DNA from: Oscillibacter sp.
GTDB lineage: Bacteria > Bacillota > Clostridia > Oscillospirales > Oscillospiraceae
Reading direction: 5' to 3'
Assembly: GCA_022652655.1 (NCBI GenBank)
Contig: JALCRQ010000001.1
Coordinates: forward strand, 1 to 64,000
Length of the DNA: 64,000 bases
How positions within the stretch are numbered: position 1 is the first letter of the stretch; every line of letters begins with the position of its first letter. A program made the position numbers and the translations under genes. Positions 33,323 to 42,446 of this stretch are shown here, piece by piece. The notes under the pieces are model-generated. The model was not told where the DNA came from. It did no database searches and was given only the letters and a program-made list of their open reading frames with translations.

Positions 33323-34426
33323 TCAAACGCCGAAAAGCTCTTTGAGCCGGTCCTCCCGGAGCTGGGAGCCGATGACGCACAGCCGGCCGGTATAATCTGC
33401 GCTGCCGGTCCGAACCTCATGCTCCTCCGGCACATAGTCAAAGTGCAGCCAGGTGCCGTCCTCCGCGGGGACAATGCCCTTGGCCCGGAGAATTTTGCCG
33501 TAGTCTCCGGAGTCCAGCTTCGTGAGAATTGCGCCGATGGCCTCCGCTGTAAAGTTCTTGGGCGTCTCGATGCCCCAGGAGGTGAACACCTCGTCGGCGT
33601 GATGGTGATGGTGGTGATGCTCATGCCCGTCGTGGTCGTGGTCACCGTGGTCATGGTCATGATGGTGCTCATGCTCATCGTGATCGTGATGATGCTCGTG
33701 GTCATGCTCATGCTCGTGCTCATGGTCATGCTCGTCGTGATCGTGGCAGCAGCAGTCGTCGTCCTCGTCGTCGTCCGCCTCGGCGGCGTGCTCTGCGCGG
33801 ATTTTCTCCAGCAGCTCGTCGGCCAGGGAGGTCTTTTCGATGGCGGAGAGAATGGCCTTGCCGTCCAGCTGATCCCAGGGGGTGGTGAGAATGGCGGCGG
33901 TGGGGTTCTTTTCCCGGAGCAGGGCCGCGGCGGCCTCCAGCTTCTCCGGCGTCAGCTTCTGGGTGCGGGAGAGGATGATGGTGCCGGCGCTCTCCACCTG
34001 GTTGTTGTAGAACTCACCGAAGTTCTTCATATAGACCTTGACTTTCGTGGCGTCGGCCACGGTGACAAAGCTGTTGAGCTCCAGCTCCGGCGCCTCTGCG
34101 ATGGTGTTCTGTACGGCCACCACCACGTCGGAGAGCTTGCCCACGCCGGAGGGCTCGATGAGGATGCGGTCGGGATGGAACTGCTGCTGCACATCCTTCA
34201 GCGCCCGGCCGAAGTCTCCCACCAGGGAGCAGCAGATGCACCCGGAGGACATCTCACTGATCTGAATGCCGGAGTCCTTCAGGAATCCGCCGTCGATGCT
34301 GATCTCGCCAAACTCATTTTCAATGAGCACCAGCTTCTGGCCCTGATAGGCCTCCGCCAGGAGCTTTTTGATGAGCGTGGTTTTTCCGGCGCCGAGAAAG
34401 CCGGAGATAATATCAATTTTTGCCAT
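33323..34426 (-). CDS. CobW-family metallochaperone GTPase with a large His/Asp-rich stretch
   Basis: A 367-residue G3E GTPase. The P-loop GFLGAGKT is at residues 9-16 and the metal-binding GCICC at about 62-66, with a C-terminal CobW domain. Between about residues 222 and 280 lies a segment of almost pure His with Asp and Glu, preceded by an acidic stretch and CCC; this could hold many zinc, nickel or cobalt ions. The GTPase family delivers metals to enzymes. The ATG at 34426 marks where the P-loop domain begins. Its promoter has a TGC/GCA dyad but no Zur box I can confirm. Confidence 0.92.
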   Translation of the reverse strand: MAKIDIISGFLGAGKTTLIKKLLAEAYQGQKLVLIENEFGEISIDGGFLKDSGIQISEMSSGCICCSLVGDFGRALKDVQQQFHPDRILIEPSGVGKLSDVVVAVQNTIAEAPELELNSFVTVADATKVKVYMKNFGEFYNNQVESAGTIILSRTQKLTPEKLEAAAALLREKNPTAAILTTPWDQLDGKAILSAIEKTSLADELLEKIRAEHAAEADDDEDDDCCCHDHDEHDHEHEHEHDHEHHHDHDEHEHHHDHDHGDHDHDGHEHHHHHHHADEVFTSWGIETPKNFTAEAIGAILTKLDSGDYGKILRAKGIVPAEDGTWLHFDYVPEEHEVRTGSADYTGRLCVIGSQLREDRLKELFGV

Positions 34427-34501
34427 GCAATCAAGTCCTTTTTTAAAATTCGAAGGCTGCCTCCCGCGCACCCGGCGCGAAAGGCCGATTCAACAGCCTC
34501 T

Positions 34502-34529
34502 ATTCTATCATTTTGCGAAAAAATTGCAA
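34502..34529 (-). promoter_or_regulatory. Promoter of the CobW pair
   Basis: On the minus strand TTGCAA (34524-34529) and TAGAAT (34502-34507), spacing 16. Confidence 0.62.
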
Positions 34530-34585
34530 CCGCTCCGGGAAAAACCGCTGAAACTGCCGCCGCCCCCGGATTTTGCCGGGGCCTC

Positions 34586-34614
34586 TTGCCAAATCCGGGG
34601 CGGATCTGTATGAT
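34586..34614 (+). promoter_or_regulatory. Promoter of the fliB-like gene
   Basis: TTGCCA (34586-34591) and TATGAT (34609-34614), spacing 17, ending 21 bases before the ATG. The leader would be very short. Confidence 0.5.
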
Positions 34615-34635
34615 GGACGGGAGGGAGATGAGGAC

Positions 34636-35646
34636 ATGCTGGAACGCACGCCGGATTATTTTGAGCAGTTTCACTGCCTGGCGGGCCGCTGCCCCAAAAG
34701 CTGCTGCACCGGCTGGGAGGTCGTGATCGACGGCGAAACCGCCGCCTTTTACGGGACGGTTCCCGGCCCCCTGGGGGAGGAGCTGCGGGCGAGCCTCCGC
34801 ACGGAGGACGGCGAGCGCTGCTTTGCCCTCTCCCACGGGCGCTGCCCCTTTTTGGACGGCCGGGGCCTGTGCCGGATCTATACGGAGCTGGGGGAGGAAC
34901 ACCTCAGCGGCACCTGCCGTCTTCACCCCCGCTTTGCCGAGGAGTACGGCCCTCTGCGGGAAATCAGCCTGGCCGCCTCCTGCCCCGCGGCGGCGGAGCT
35001 GCTGCTGAGCTCCCGGGAGACGCTGACCTTCCCCGCCCGAAGGACGCCGGAGCCGGAGGAGGCCGGCGACCCGTGGCTTGCGCCGCTGCTGGCACTCCGG
35101 GGGCGGATGCTGGAGCTGCTGGGAGACCGTGCCCGGCCCCTGGCCAGTCGCCTTTCGGCGGTGGCGCTGCTGGCGGAGGAGGCCCAGCCCCTGCTGGATC
35201 AGGATCGGGCGGAGGGGCTGGCGTCCCTTCCGGAGGAGCCGGTTTCACGCCCGGCGCCGGACGCCCCGGCCCTTTTCCCCGGAGGCTTTCGCTTCCTGCG
35301 GACGCTGGAGCTTCTGGAGGAGGACTGGCCGCCGCTGCTGACGGCGGCGGAGAGCGCCGGAGCCCCTGCGTGCCCGGATTGGGCGCTGGAGCGCATCTTC
35401 GCGTATTTCCTGTTTCGGTACGTCCTCAAGACCGTCAACGACGGAGATCTTCTGGGGCGGGTGCGGCTGTGCATGTTCAGTACCCTGACCGTCCGGCGGC
35501 TGAGCGCCTGCGTTCCCCTGGGGGAGGCACTGTACCGCTACTGCCGGGAGATCGAGCACAGCGAGGAGAATCTGGAGGCGCTGACCCAGGCGCTCCGCGG
35601 TGAGGAGAGCCAGATTCCCCTTGCGCGGGAGATAGAAACCGTTTAA
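34636..35646 (+). CDS. fliB: FliB-like lysine N-methylase (Cys-cluster protein)
   Basis: A 336-residue protein with a Cys cluster at the N-terminus (Cys14, 19, 23 and 24, in CLAGRCPKSCCTGW) and further Cys in CFALSHGRCPFLDGRGLC. This matches FliB, which methylates lysines of flagellin in Salmonella and is an iron-sulfur or metal-site protein of the YkgJ type. No flagellar gene is present in the window. In non-motile Clostridia the target must be another protein. The ATG at 34636 has GAGGGAG eight bases upstream. Confidence 0.85.
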   Translation: MLERTPDYFEQFHCLAGRCPKSCCTGWEVVIDGETAAFYGTVPGPLGEELRASLRTEDGERCFALSHGRCPFLDGRGLCRIYTELGEEHLSGTCRLHPRFAEEYGPLREISLAASCPAAAELLLSSRETLTFPARRTPEPEEAGDPWLAPLLALRGRMLELLGDRARPLASRLSAVALLAEEAQPLLDQDRAEGLASLPEEPVSRPAPDAPALFPGGFRFLRTLELLEEDWPPLLTAAESAGAPACPDWALERIFAYFLFRYVLKTVNDGDLLGRVRLCMFSTLTVRRLSACVPLGEALYRYCREIEHSEENLEALTQALRGEESQIPLAREIETV

Positions 35647-35734
35647 CCAACTCAAATAAGTCCACAAGTAAAGGACATTTGTACGCTAAAACTTTTTTGA
35701 GCCGCCAAACTATATTTATTTTTCACAAAACGTA

Positions 35735-35763
35735 TTGACAAATGCAGAAATCTATTGTACATT
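35735..35763 (+). promoter_or_regulatory. Strong promoter of the 35.8-36.2 kb transcript
   Basis: A perfect TTGACA (35735-35740) and TACATT (35758-35763), spacing 17. The start point would be near 35770. It lies within a locally AT-rich stretch. Confidence 0.7.
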
Positions 35764-35769
35764 ATAGAC

Positions 35770-36192
35770 ACAAGGAAGGAGTGAGTCCCATGGGCTAGCC
35801 CCCAAGATCCACTGGTTTCCCTGATAGATGGAAAGAACGGCTCCACACGAACCCATTTCTTGTCAAAGACGAAACACCGCTCATATTTGAGACCAGCACG
35901 GATCGTCCCCAGCAGGAGACACAACCGGGCAAAGAATTGTTTTAAGGATTGGCACGAACTGTACTCCAGAAGCGCTGTTCTTTCCAGCAGACCAAAGTCC
36001 GGCCTTAGATCATTCCCAAGAGGATCCGACCCGGCATCGCGATCAACCCCAGTTCTCAAGCAAGACCCAGGTTCCAAGCAAGACCCGAACCCAGCAAAGT
36101 CTGAAGAAATTGCGAGGTACTGCATAGTGAACGAAAACCCCAGTCAGAAGTGACCCCGCCAGTTCGTTGGAAACTGGCGGGGTCGAAATTTT
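35770..36192 (+). ncRNA. Candidate large non-coding RNA (about 420 nt), or a broken short gene
   Basis: The segment between a strong promoter and a strong terminator has no convincing coding sequence. A good ribosome-like site, GGAAGGAG, is followed by ATG-GGC-TAG (35790-35798), so translation would stop after two codons. A second frame is open from about 35791 to 36151 and ends at the terminator, but its Arg/Ser/Pro/Lys-rich product has no domain I know. GC content is visibly lower than in the flanks. CAAGCAAGACCC occurs twice, near 36058-36089, and GGGCTAGCCC is a palindrome. Large structured RNA classes of Clostridia, such as raiA-type, are worth testing; no ribosome-hibernation raiA gene is adjacent. 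Confidence 0.45.
36152..36192 (+). terminator. Terminator of the 35.8-36.2 kb transcript
   Basis: GACCCCGCCAGTT pairs perfectly with AACTGGCGGGGTC around a short loop, followed by GAAATTTTT. A second hairpin with a TATTTTTTT tail lies at about 36247-36288. Confidence 0.88.
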
Positions 36193-36339
36193 TCTGCGCT
36201 GCGGCATGGGCCGCTGAAAGGCGCCCGGCGGCGCGAGGAGAGCTCCGGATCCTCCCGAAAGAGGATGCGGGGTATTTTTTTGCCCTTCTGCGAAAAAGCG
36301 GCTCTGGCGGCACCTCGGGAACACCGGGGCAGAGCAAGC

Positions 36340-36373
36340 GGCCGGCCGTCTGCCAAAGGGCAGCCGGCCGGCC
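36340..36373 (-). terminator. GC-rich hairpin after gapA
   Basis: A 15-bp stem with a 3-base loop lies 25 bases beyond the gapA stop. No T-run follows on the minus strand, so it may stabilise the mRNA end more than terminate. Confidence 0.5.
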
Positions 36374-36398
36374 AAGGACTGGAGGAACGGAGCGAATG

Positions 36399-37496
<1,098 letters not shown>

Positions 37497-37502
37497 AGTA
37501 GT

Positions 37503-37531
37503 ATAATAGCACGGAGCGCCATGGGGTGCAA
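37503..37531 (-). promoter_or_regulatory. Promoter of gapA
   Basis: On the minus strand TTGCAC (37526-37531) and TATTAT (37503-37508), spacing 17, with TGC before the -10 (extended -10). Confidence 0.72.
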
Positions 37532-37551
37532 CTGTCAAAATCGATAATGTT

Positions 37552-37585
37552 AAACCGATTACATTGTTAAATTTTATAAATCGGT
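37552..37585. promoter_or_regulatory. Inverted repeat with a cre-like site between gapA and the LacI gene
   Basis: ACCGATT (37554-37560) and AATCGGT (37579-37585) form a dyad with 18 bases between. The left arm lies within TTAAACCGATTACA, which matches the CcpA cre consensus TGWAANCGNTNNCA except at one position. Confidence 0.5.
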
Positions 37586-37628
37586 CCGACTAAACACAAC
37601 AATTTTAAGAAAATACGGGAAAAGATCT

Positions 37629-37657
37629 TGACGCAGGGGGAATGGTGCCCTATACTG
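37629..37657 (+). promoter_or_regulatory. Promoter of the LacI-family gene
   Basis: TTGACG (37629-37634) and TATACT (37652-37657), spacing 17. Confidence 0.7.
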
Positions 37658-37668
37658 ATAAACAATCA

Positions 37669-37679
37669 AACGGTTACGC
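37669..37679 (+). promoter_or_regulatory. LacI-type half-site in the regulator's own leader
   Basis: AAACGGTTACG, related to the AAACGATTACG sites before gapA, lies just after the predicted start point of the LacI gene and suggests autoregulation. Confidence 0.5.
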
Positions 37680-37713
37680 AAAATGGTTATTCTTTGCGCA
37701 AGAGGGTGTTCCG

Positions 37714-38730
37714 ATGAAAGTTACAATCAGTGACGTGGCGCGGATGGCCGGTGTTTCCACCGCCACGGTTTCCCATACCATCAATAAAACCCGGTACGTC
37801 TCCGAGGATACCCGGGATAAGGTGTTCAAGGCCATCTCGGAGCTGGGCTATACGCCCGACGCGTCGGCCAGGAGCTTCCGCACCGGGAAAAAGAAGACCA
37901 TCGGGTTCATCGTGCCCGACATCTCCAACAAGTTCTTCGCCACCATGATCGAGTCGGTGGAGCAGTGCTTTTCCCAGGAGGGCTACCACCTGATTATCGC
38001 CAACACCAAGGAGGATATGGATCGGGAGGAGACCAACATCCGGCTGCTCACCGCGGGACTGGTGGACGGACTTCTCGTCGCCAGCACCATCGACGATTTT
38101 GCCCGGTTTGACGAGCTGATTCCCGCGGGATTCCCCGTGGTGCTGGTGGATCGGACCTTCGAGACAAAAAAATACTCCTCGGTCTGCGTGTCCAACTTTC
38201 AGCCCATCTACCGCAGCGTCTGCCGCCTTGCGGGGAAGGGCGACCGGCGGATCGGCATCATCGGCGGCCTGCCCCGCCTGAGCACCACCAAGGAGCGGAT
38301 CAGCGCCTACCAGCAGGCCATGGCCGACTGCGGTCTGGAGGCCGATCAGAATCTGATCCGCTACGGCAACTCCATGGAGAACAGCGCCAGCAAGTGCCTG
38401 GACGAGCTGCTGGAGGAGCACTGCGACGCCATGATCGTCTGCCAGGGACTGATGGCCTCCGATACCATCATGTACCTCCATAAAAAGGGCGTGCAGCTGG
38501 GCAAGGACATCGACCTCGTGAGCTTTGAGGATTATGATTCCAGTTTTTATCAGCTTTATGCAAATCAGATGGACTCCATCGTCCAGCCGGTGGAGGAGCT
38601 GGGCCGCTCCGCGGGAGAGCAGATTCTCCGGCGGGTGCGGGAGCCGGAGGCGCCGATTTTTGAAAAGGTGCTGACCTCGTCCTACCGGCCCTACAATATC
38701 CCCGGCGCGCAGAATCCCTCGGACCGGTAG
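37714..38730 (+). CDS. LacI/GalR-family transcriptional regulator
   Basis: A 338-residue regulator. The N-terminal helix-turn-helix VTISDVARMAGVSTATVSHT and hinge lead to a periplasmic-binding-protein-like effector domain (from about residue 60, KKTIGFIVPDISN). The effector domain has no clear sugar-specific signature. The related CcpA proteins have a conserved HPr-binding patch; whether this protein has it cannot be judged by eye. Its divergent orientation and the shared half-sites make gapA its probable target, together with itself. The ATG at 37714 follows GAGGGTG. Confidence 0.93.
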   Translation: MKVTISDVARMAGVSTATVSHTINKTRYVSEDTRDKVFKAISELGYTPDASARSFRTGKKKTIGFIVPDISNKFFATMIESVEQCFSQEGYHLIIANTKEDMDREETNIRLLTAGLVDGLLVASTIDDFARFDELIPAGFPVVLVDRTFETKKYSSVCVSNFQPIYRSVCRLAGKGDRRIGIIGGLPRLSTTKERISAYQQAMADCGLEADQNLIRYGNSMENSASKCLDELLEEHCDAMIVCQGLMASDTIMYLHKKGVQLGKDIDLVSFEDYDSSFYQLYANQMDSIVQPVEELGRSAGEQILRRVREPEAPIFEKVLTSSYRPYNIPGAQNPSDR

Positions 38731-38760
38731 GGGAGTCCCGCGCAGGCTTTCACAGTTCGA

Positions 38761-38804
38761 AAAAAACGCCCCGCCGCAGAAGCTTCTGCGGCGGGGCGTT
38801 TTTT
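38761..38804 (+). terminator. Bidirectional intrinsic terminator
   Basis: A near-perfect palindrome of 38761-38804: an A-run, a 16-bp GC-rich stem and a T-run. Confidence 0.95.
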
Positions 38805-38854
38805 GGCGCTTGTGAGAATCAATACCGGGAATCGGCAGCCCGGAAGGTCCGGCG

Positions 38855-39574
38855 TCAGCGCATGCACGCTGCCATGACCTCCTGCTTCCGCCGGAGAAAT
38901 TCCGGGCTGTCGGGATCCCGGGGGCGCTTCAAATCATCCATGGCTACGGACAGGGCGGCGCCGCTCCCGGGGAGCACCACGATCCGGTCGGCCATCTCCA
39001 CCGCCTCGTCCAGCTGGTGGGTGACAAACACGATGGTGCGGGGCAGCTCCCTCTGAATACGCAGCAGCTCCCGCTGCAGCTCGGCCCGGGTGATAAAATC
39101 CAGGGAGGCGAAGGGCTCGTCCATCAAAAGCACCTCTGCCCGGCCGGCCAGCGCCCGGGCCAGGGCAAGGCGCTGCTTCATGCCGGTGGAAAGCTGGAGG
39201 GGCGTCAGCTCGGCATACTCCGTCAGCCCCACCAGCCGGGTCATGCGCAGGGCAATTTCCTCCCGCTGATCCGGCGTCAGTCCGGCGGAGGTGGACATTT
39301 TGACGTTGTTGTGCACCGAGGTCCAGGAGATCAGGTACGGCTCCGGGTACAGCATGGCGGTATGAAAATCCTCCGGCATGGAGATGCTGCCGCTCTGGGG
39401 CTGCTCCAGACCGCCCAGAAGACGCAGCAGCGTGGATTTTCCGCAGCCGCTCCGGCCCACCAGCACGGTGATCTTCCCCAGGGGAATCTCCAGATCCAGA
39501 TCGGAAAAGACCGTATGGACGGCACTGCCGATGGGATAGGCTTTTGTGATGTGATTCAGTCTGATTTCGTTCAC
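38855..39574 (-). CDS. Orphan ABC transporter ATPase (nitrate/sulfonate/taurine type)
   Basis: A 239-residue ATPase with Walker A GRSGCGKS, Walker B LLMDEPFASLD and a signature that reads LSTGMKQR instead of LSGGMKQR. Overall it resembles SsuB/TauB-type proteins, which pair with a permease and a binding protein, but neither is encoded here. It may serve a permease elsewhere. The altered signature could lower activity or be a lineage trait. The next gene downstream is convergent. Confidence 0.85.
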   Translation of the reverse strand: MNEIRLNHITKAYPIGSAVHTVFSDLDLEIPLGKITVLVGRSGCGKSTLLRLLGGLEQPQSGSISMPEDFHTAMLYPEPYLISWTSVHNNVKMSTSAGLTPDQREEIALRMTRLVGLTEYAELTPLQLSTGMKQRLALARALAGRAEVLLMDEPFASLDFITRAELQRELLRIQRELPRTIVFVTHQLDEAVEMADRIVVLPGSGAALSVAMDDLKRPRDPDSPEFLRRKQEVMAACMR

Positions 39575-39710
39575 TTTGCGTTCCTCCGTTTTCCAGGGCC
39601 GGTATCCGGCCGCACAAACGGTGCTATTTTAACAGAAAAGGACCCGTTTTGCAACCGGGCGGCGGGCCAAGGAGAAAAAAAGACCGTCCCGGGGGGTTCC
39701 CCGGAAGAAT

Positions 39711-40352
39711 TTACTCCGCAAAGACAGTCCAGGGATAGATGGCCGGCGGCTCCCGGACAAATTCCATGGCCGCGCCGGTGACCGGGTGGCGGAAGGACAG
39801 CCGGTGGGACCACAGGGCAATGGGGCAATCGTCCGGCAGGAGGCTGTACTTCCGGTCGCCCACCAGCGGCAGTCCCCGGGAGGCGAACTGCGCCCGGATC
39901 TGATGGGTTCGGCCGGTGATGAGCCGGATCTTCATCAGGGACAGCCCCTGACGGGAGTCCAGCGTCTCATACTCCAGCTCCGCCCGCTGCACGCCCCGGG
40001 CCATCTTTTTGACGGCGTAGGTCTTGCGCTCCGCCGGATCCCGGGCCAGCAGGTCGGAGAAGGTGCCCGCGATCTGGTGGGGCCGCCAGTGGATAACGGC
40101 CAGATATTCCTTGCCGAAGGTGCGGCCGGAGATCTGGGCGCAGAGGGCCGAGGCGCTCTCCGGCGTCCGGGCCAGCACCATGAGGCCGCTGACCACCTGA
40201 TCCAGCCGGTGGACGGTGCGCACGTCGCAGCTGGGGTCGCCCAGGGCCTGACGGACCAGCTCCGGAAGCCCGCCGGGCACATCCGTGGAGACGACGCCCG
40301 CAGGCTTGAGGCAGACCGCCAGCGTCTCGTCCCGATAGAGAATTTCAACCAT
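39711..40352 (-). CDS. RluA-family pseudouridine synthase
   Basis: A 213-residue enzyme that isomerises uridine to pseudouridine in rRNA or tRNA. The catalytic Asp is in the motif TVHRLDQVVSG, followed by GKEYLA and GRTHQIRAQFAS. It lacks an S4 domain, placing it with short RluA-like enzymes of unsettled target. The ATG at 40352 has AAGGAGG upstream; the frame is open further but without similarity. Confidence 0.92.
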   Translation of the reverse strand: MVEILYRDETLAVCLKPAGVVSTDVPGGLPELVRQALGDPSCDVRTVHRLDQVVSGLMVLARTPESASALCAQISGRTFGKEYLAVIHWRPHQIAGTFSDLLARDPAERKTYAVKKMARGVQRAELEYETLDSRQGLSLMKIRLITGRTHQIRAQFASRGLPLVGDRKYSLLPDDCPIALWSHRLSFRHPVTGAAMEFVREPPAIYPWTVFAE

Positions 40353-40519
40353 GGAAAGCCCTCCTTGTCGCCCGCCGTCCGATCCGTCCCCGGCGGGGGA
40401 CGAAAATCCGGCGGAAAAGCGGAGGACGGCCGGTCGGGCGACCGGCGGCCCTCCGCCGCGCGTAAAAAATCTCACCGAAGTCCGCCGCTTCCGGCGGCAA
40501 CGGACGGGAGCTTCGCCCC

Positions 40520-41452
40520 TCAGCCCTTGAGAGAGGCCAGCGTCTCCGCCGCGATCTGATCGGCGGTGAGGCCGTATTCCCGCAGAACGTCAGCCGCTTT
40601 TCCGGACTGGCCGAAGCGGTCCTGGACACCGATCTTCCGGAATTTGCAGGCGACGTTGCCCATCAGCACGTCCGCCACCGCATCGCCCAGGCCGCCGATG
40701 ACGCTGTGCTCCTCCACGGTGACCACGGCGCCGCACTGTTTGGCGTACCGCGTCACGCACTCCGCGTCGATGGGCTTGAGGGTGTGTACATTGACCACGG
40801 CGGCGCTGACGCCGTTCCCCCGGAGCAGCTCCGCCGCCGCCAGGGATTCGCTGACCATCAGGCCGCAGGCAAAGAGCACCACGTCCGTGCCCTCCCGCAG
40901 GACGTTGGCCTTTCCGATCTCAAAGGGATAATCCTCCTCAAATACCGGGGAGGCCAGCCGGGCCAGCCGCAGATAGGCGGGGCCCTGCATTTCGGCCAGG
41001 GCGAACACGGCCTTTCTGGTCTCGGAGGCGTCGGCGGGGACGATGACGGTCATGCCGGGAATCACCCGCATCAGAGCCAGGTCCTCAATGCACTGGTGGC
41101 TGCCGCCGTCCTCGCCCACGGATACGCCGGCGTGGGACATGCACAGCTTGACGTTGAATTTGGGATAGGCCACGGAGTTGCGCACCTGCTCGTAAGCCCG
41201 GCCCGCGCCGAACATGGCGAAGGTGCTGGCAAAGGGGATGAGCCCCATGGTGGACATGCCCGCCGCAGTGGCCACCAGATCGGCCTCCGCGATACCCATG
41301 TCGAAAAAGCGGTGGGGGAAGGCCTTTTTAAAGATGCCGGTCTTGGTGGCGCCGGCCAGATCCGCGTCCAGCACCACGACCTTGTCGTTGACCTGCCCCA
41401 GCTCTGCCAGGGCATTGCCGTACGCCTCGCGGGTTGCAATTTTTTCACTCAT
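40520..41452 (-). CDS. Transketolase, C-terminal subunit
   Basis: A 310-residue subunit with the pyrimidine-binding domain and C-terminal domain of transketolase (GVSVGEDGGSHQCIEDLALM, then VTVEEHSVIGGLGDAVAD). It pairs with the N-terminal subunit encoded five bases upstream. Together they move two-carbon units between sugar phosphates using thiamine diphosphate. The split form is common in Clostridia and archaea. Confidence 0.95.
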   Translation of the reverse strand: MSEKIATREAYGNALAELGQVNDKVVVLDADLAGATKTGIFKKAFPHRFFDMGIAEADLVATAAGMSTMGLIPFASTFAMFGAGRAYEQVRNSVAYPKFNVKLCMSHAGVSVGEDGGSHQCIEDLALMRVIPGMTVIVPADASETRKAVFALAEMQGPAYLRLARLASPVFEEDYPFEIGKANVLREGTDVVLFACGLMVSESLAAAELLRGNGVSAAVVNVHTLKPIDAECVTRYAKQCGAVVTVEEHSVIGGLGDAVADVLMGNVACKFRKIGVQDRFGQSGKAADVLREYGLTADQIAAETLASLKG

Positions 41453-41457
41453 CTTCG

Positions 41458-42270
41458 TTAGCCCTCCAGTTCCTTCAAAGCCTGCTGACGCTGCTCCTCA
41501 TTGGGTGCCTTGCCGTGCCAGCCCACCTGATTTTCCATATAGGATACGCCCTTGCCCTTGACGGTGTGGGCCAGGATGCACTTGGGTCTGCCGGGCAGCG
41601 CCGGAATTTCCAGCGCGGAGAGCACCTGGGAGAGGTCGTTGCCGTCGGGCAGCTCTACGACGTCGAAGCCGAAGGCCCGGAGCTTGGCCGGAAGATCGCC
41701 CAGGGACATCACCTCGTCGTTGGTACCGTCGATCTGCAGGCCGTTCCAGTCGATCATCACGGTGAGGTTGTCCAGATGATAGTGCGCGGCGGCCATAAAG
41801 GCCTCCCAGATCTGCCCCTCCTGGCACTCGCCGTCACCGCACAGGCAGAACACCTTCGTGTCCAGCCCCAGGTGTTTGGCGGCCAGCGCCATGCCGTTGG
41901 CAATGGATACGCCCTGGCCCAGAGAGCCGGTGGAGGCGTCCACGCCCGGCACCTTTTTGGCGTCGGGGTGGCCCTGCAGGATACTGTGCAGCTGCCGGAA
42001 ATTCTGAAATTCTTCCCGGGAGAAAAAGCCCATCTCCGCCAGAACGCCGTAGTAGCAGGGGGCGGCGTGGCCCTTGGAGAGGACGAACCGGTCCCGGGCG
42101 GGATCCTGAGGATTTTTGGGATTCACGCGCATCTGCGTATAAAAGGTGCCCACCATCAGCTCCACGGCGGAAAGGGAGCCTCCGGGGTGGCCGCTGCCGG
42201 CGTTGGCCGTCATGTTGATGATGTCCCGGCGTACCTGCCGGCAGACCTCACTGAGCGATTGTGTCGTCAT
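41458..42270 (-). CDS. Transketolase, N-terminal subunit
   Basis: A 270-residue subunit carrying the thiamine-diphosphate domain: AGSGHPGGSLSAVELM, SKGHAAPCYYG and the Mg-binding GDGECQEGQIWEA. It is the first gene of the two-gene transketolase unit. A strong promoter lies upstream, back to back with the blaI promoter. The stop is five bases before the C-terminal subunit's ATG. Confidence 0.96.
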   Translation of the reverse strand: MTTQSLSEVCRQVRRDIINMTANAGSGHPGGSLSAVELMVGTFYTQMRVNPKNPQDPARDRFVLSKGHAAPCYYGVLAEMGFFSREEFQNFRQLHSILQGHPDAKKVPGVDASTGSLGQGVSIANGMALAAKHLGLDTKVFCLCGDGECQEGQIWEAFMAAAHYHLDNLTVMIDWNGLQIDGTNDEVMSLGDLPAKLRAFGFDVVELPDGNDLSQVLSALEIPALPGRPKCILAHTVKGKGVSYMENQVGWHGKAPNEEQRQQALKELEG

Positions 42271-42317
42271 AGATTACCCTCCATTTTTCATCAATGTGGG
42301 ATTCTTACTAATAACGT

Positions 42318-42346
42318 AACGTAGCATAGTTGTCCTGCCCTGTCAA
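42318..42346 (-). promoter_or_regulatory. Promoter of the transketolase genes
   Basis: On the minus strand a perfect TTGACA (42341-42346) and TACGTT (42318-42323), spacing 17. Confidence 0.65.
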
Positions 42347-42380
42347 GCGACGTCCCGGACAAAATCCGCCGCAAAAAGAC

Positions 42381-42409
42381 TTGACAAATTTGGTCTACTA
42401 TTATAGACT
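42381..42409 (+). promoter_or_regulatory. Promoter of the blaI-like gene
   Basis: A perfect TTGACA (42381-42386) and TAGACT (42404-42409), spacing 17. Confidence 0.7.
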
Positions 42410-42433
42410 CAAATTGGTCTATAAATATAAACC
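42393..42433. promoter_or_regulatory. BlaI-type operator dyads
   Basis: GTCTA, six bases, TAGAC at 42393-42408 overlaps the spacer and -10 box. A second dyad at 42416-42433 (GGT-TATA...TATA-ACC) shares the TTGGTCTA half-site and covers the region of the transcription start. BlaI/MecI repressors bind such dyads and autoregulate. Confidence 0.65.
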
Positions 42434-42446
42434 GGAGGGGTGCCCA

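Noticed and set aside
33595..33750. Simple repeat resembling a minisatellite or CRISPR-like array
   Set aside because: It is in frame and encodes His, Asp and Glu in a metallochaperone; there are no spacers.
32291..34726. Long plus-strand open frame across the two CobW genes, with a Val/Met-rich repetitive part
   Set aside because: It is the complement of the His-rich coding stretch and of two well-defined GTPase genes.
35652..36125. Minus-strand open frame in the fliB-gapA gap
   Set aside because: It opposes the strong plus-strand promoter and terminator, lacks a ribosome site, and its product has no recognisable motif.
37531..37541. A minus-strand TTGACA as the gapA -35 box
   Set aside because: Its distance to TATTAT is too long; TTGCAC at 37526-37531 has the correct 17-base spacing.
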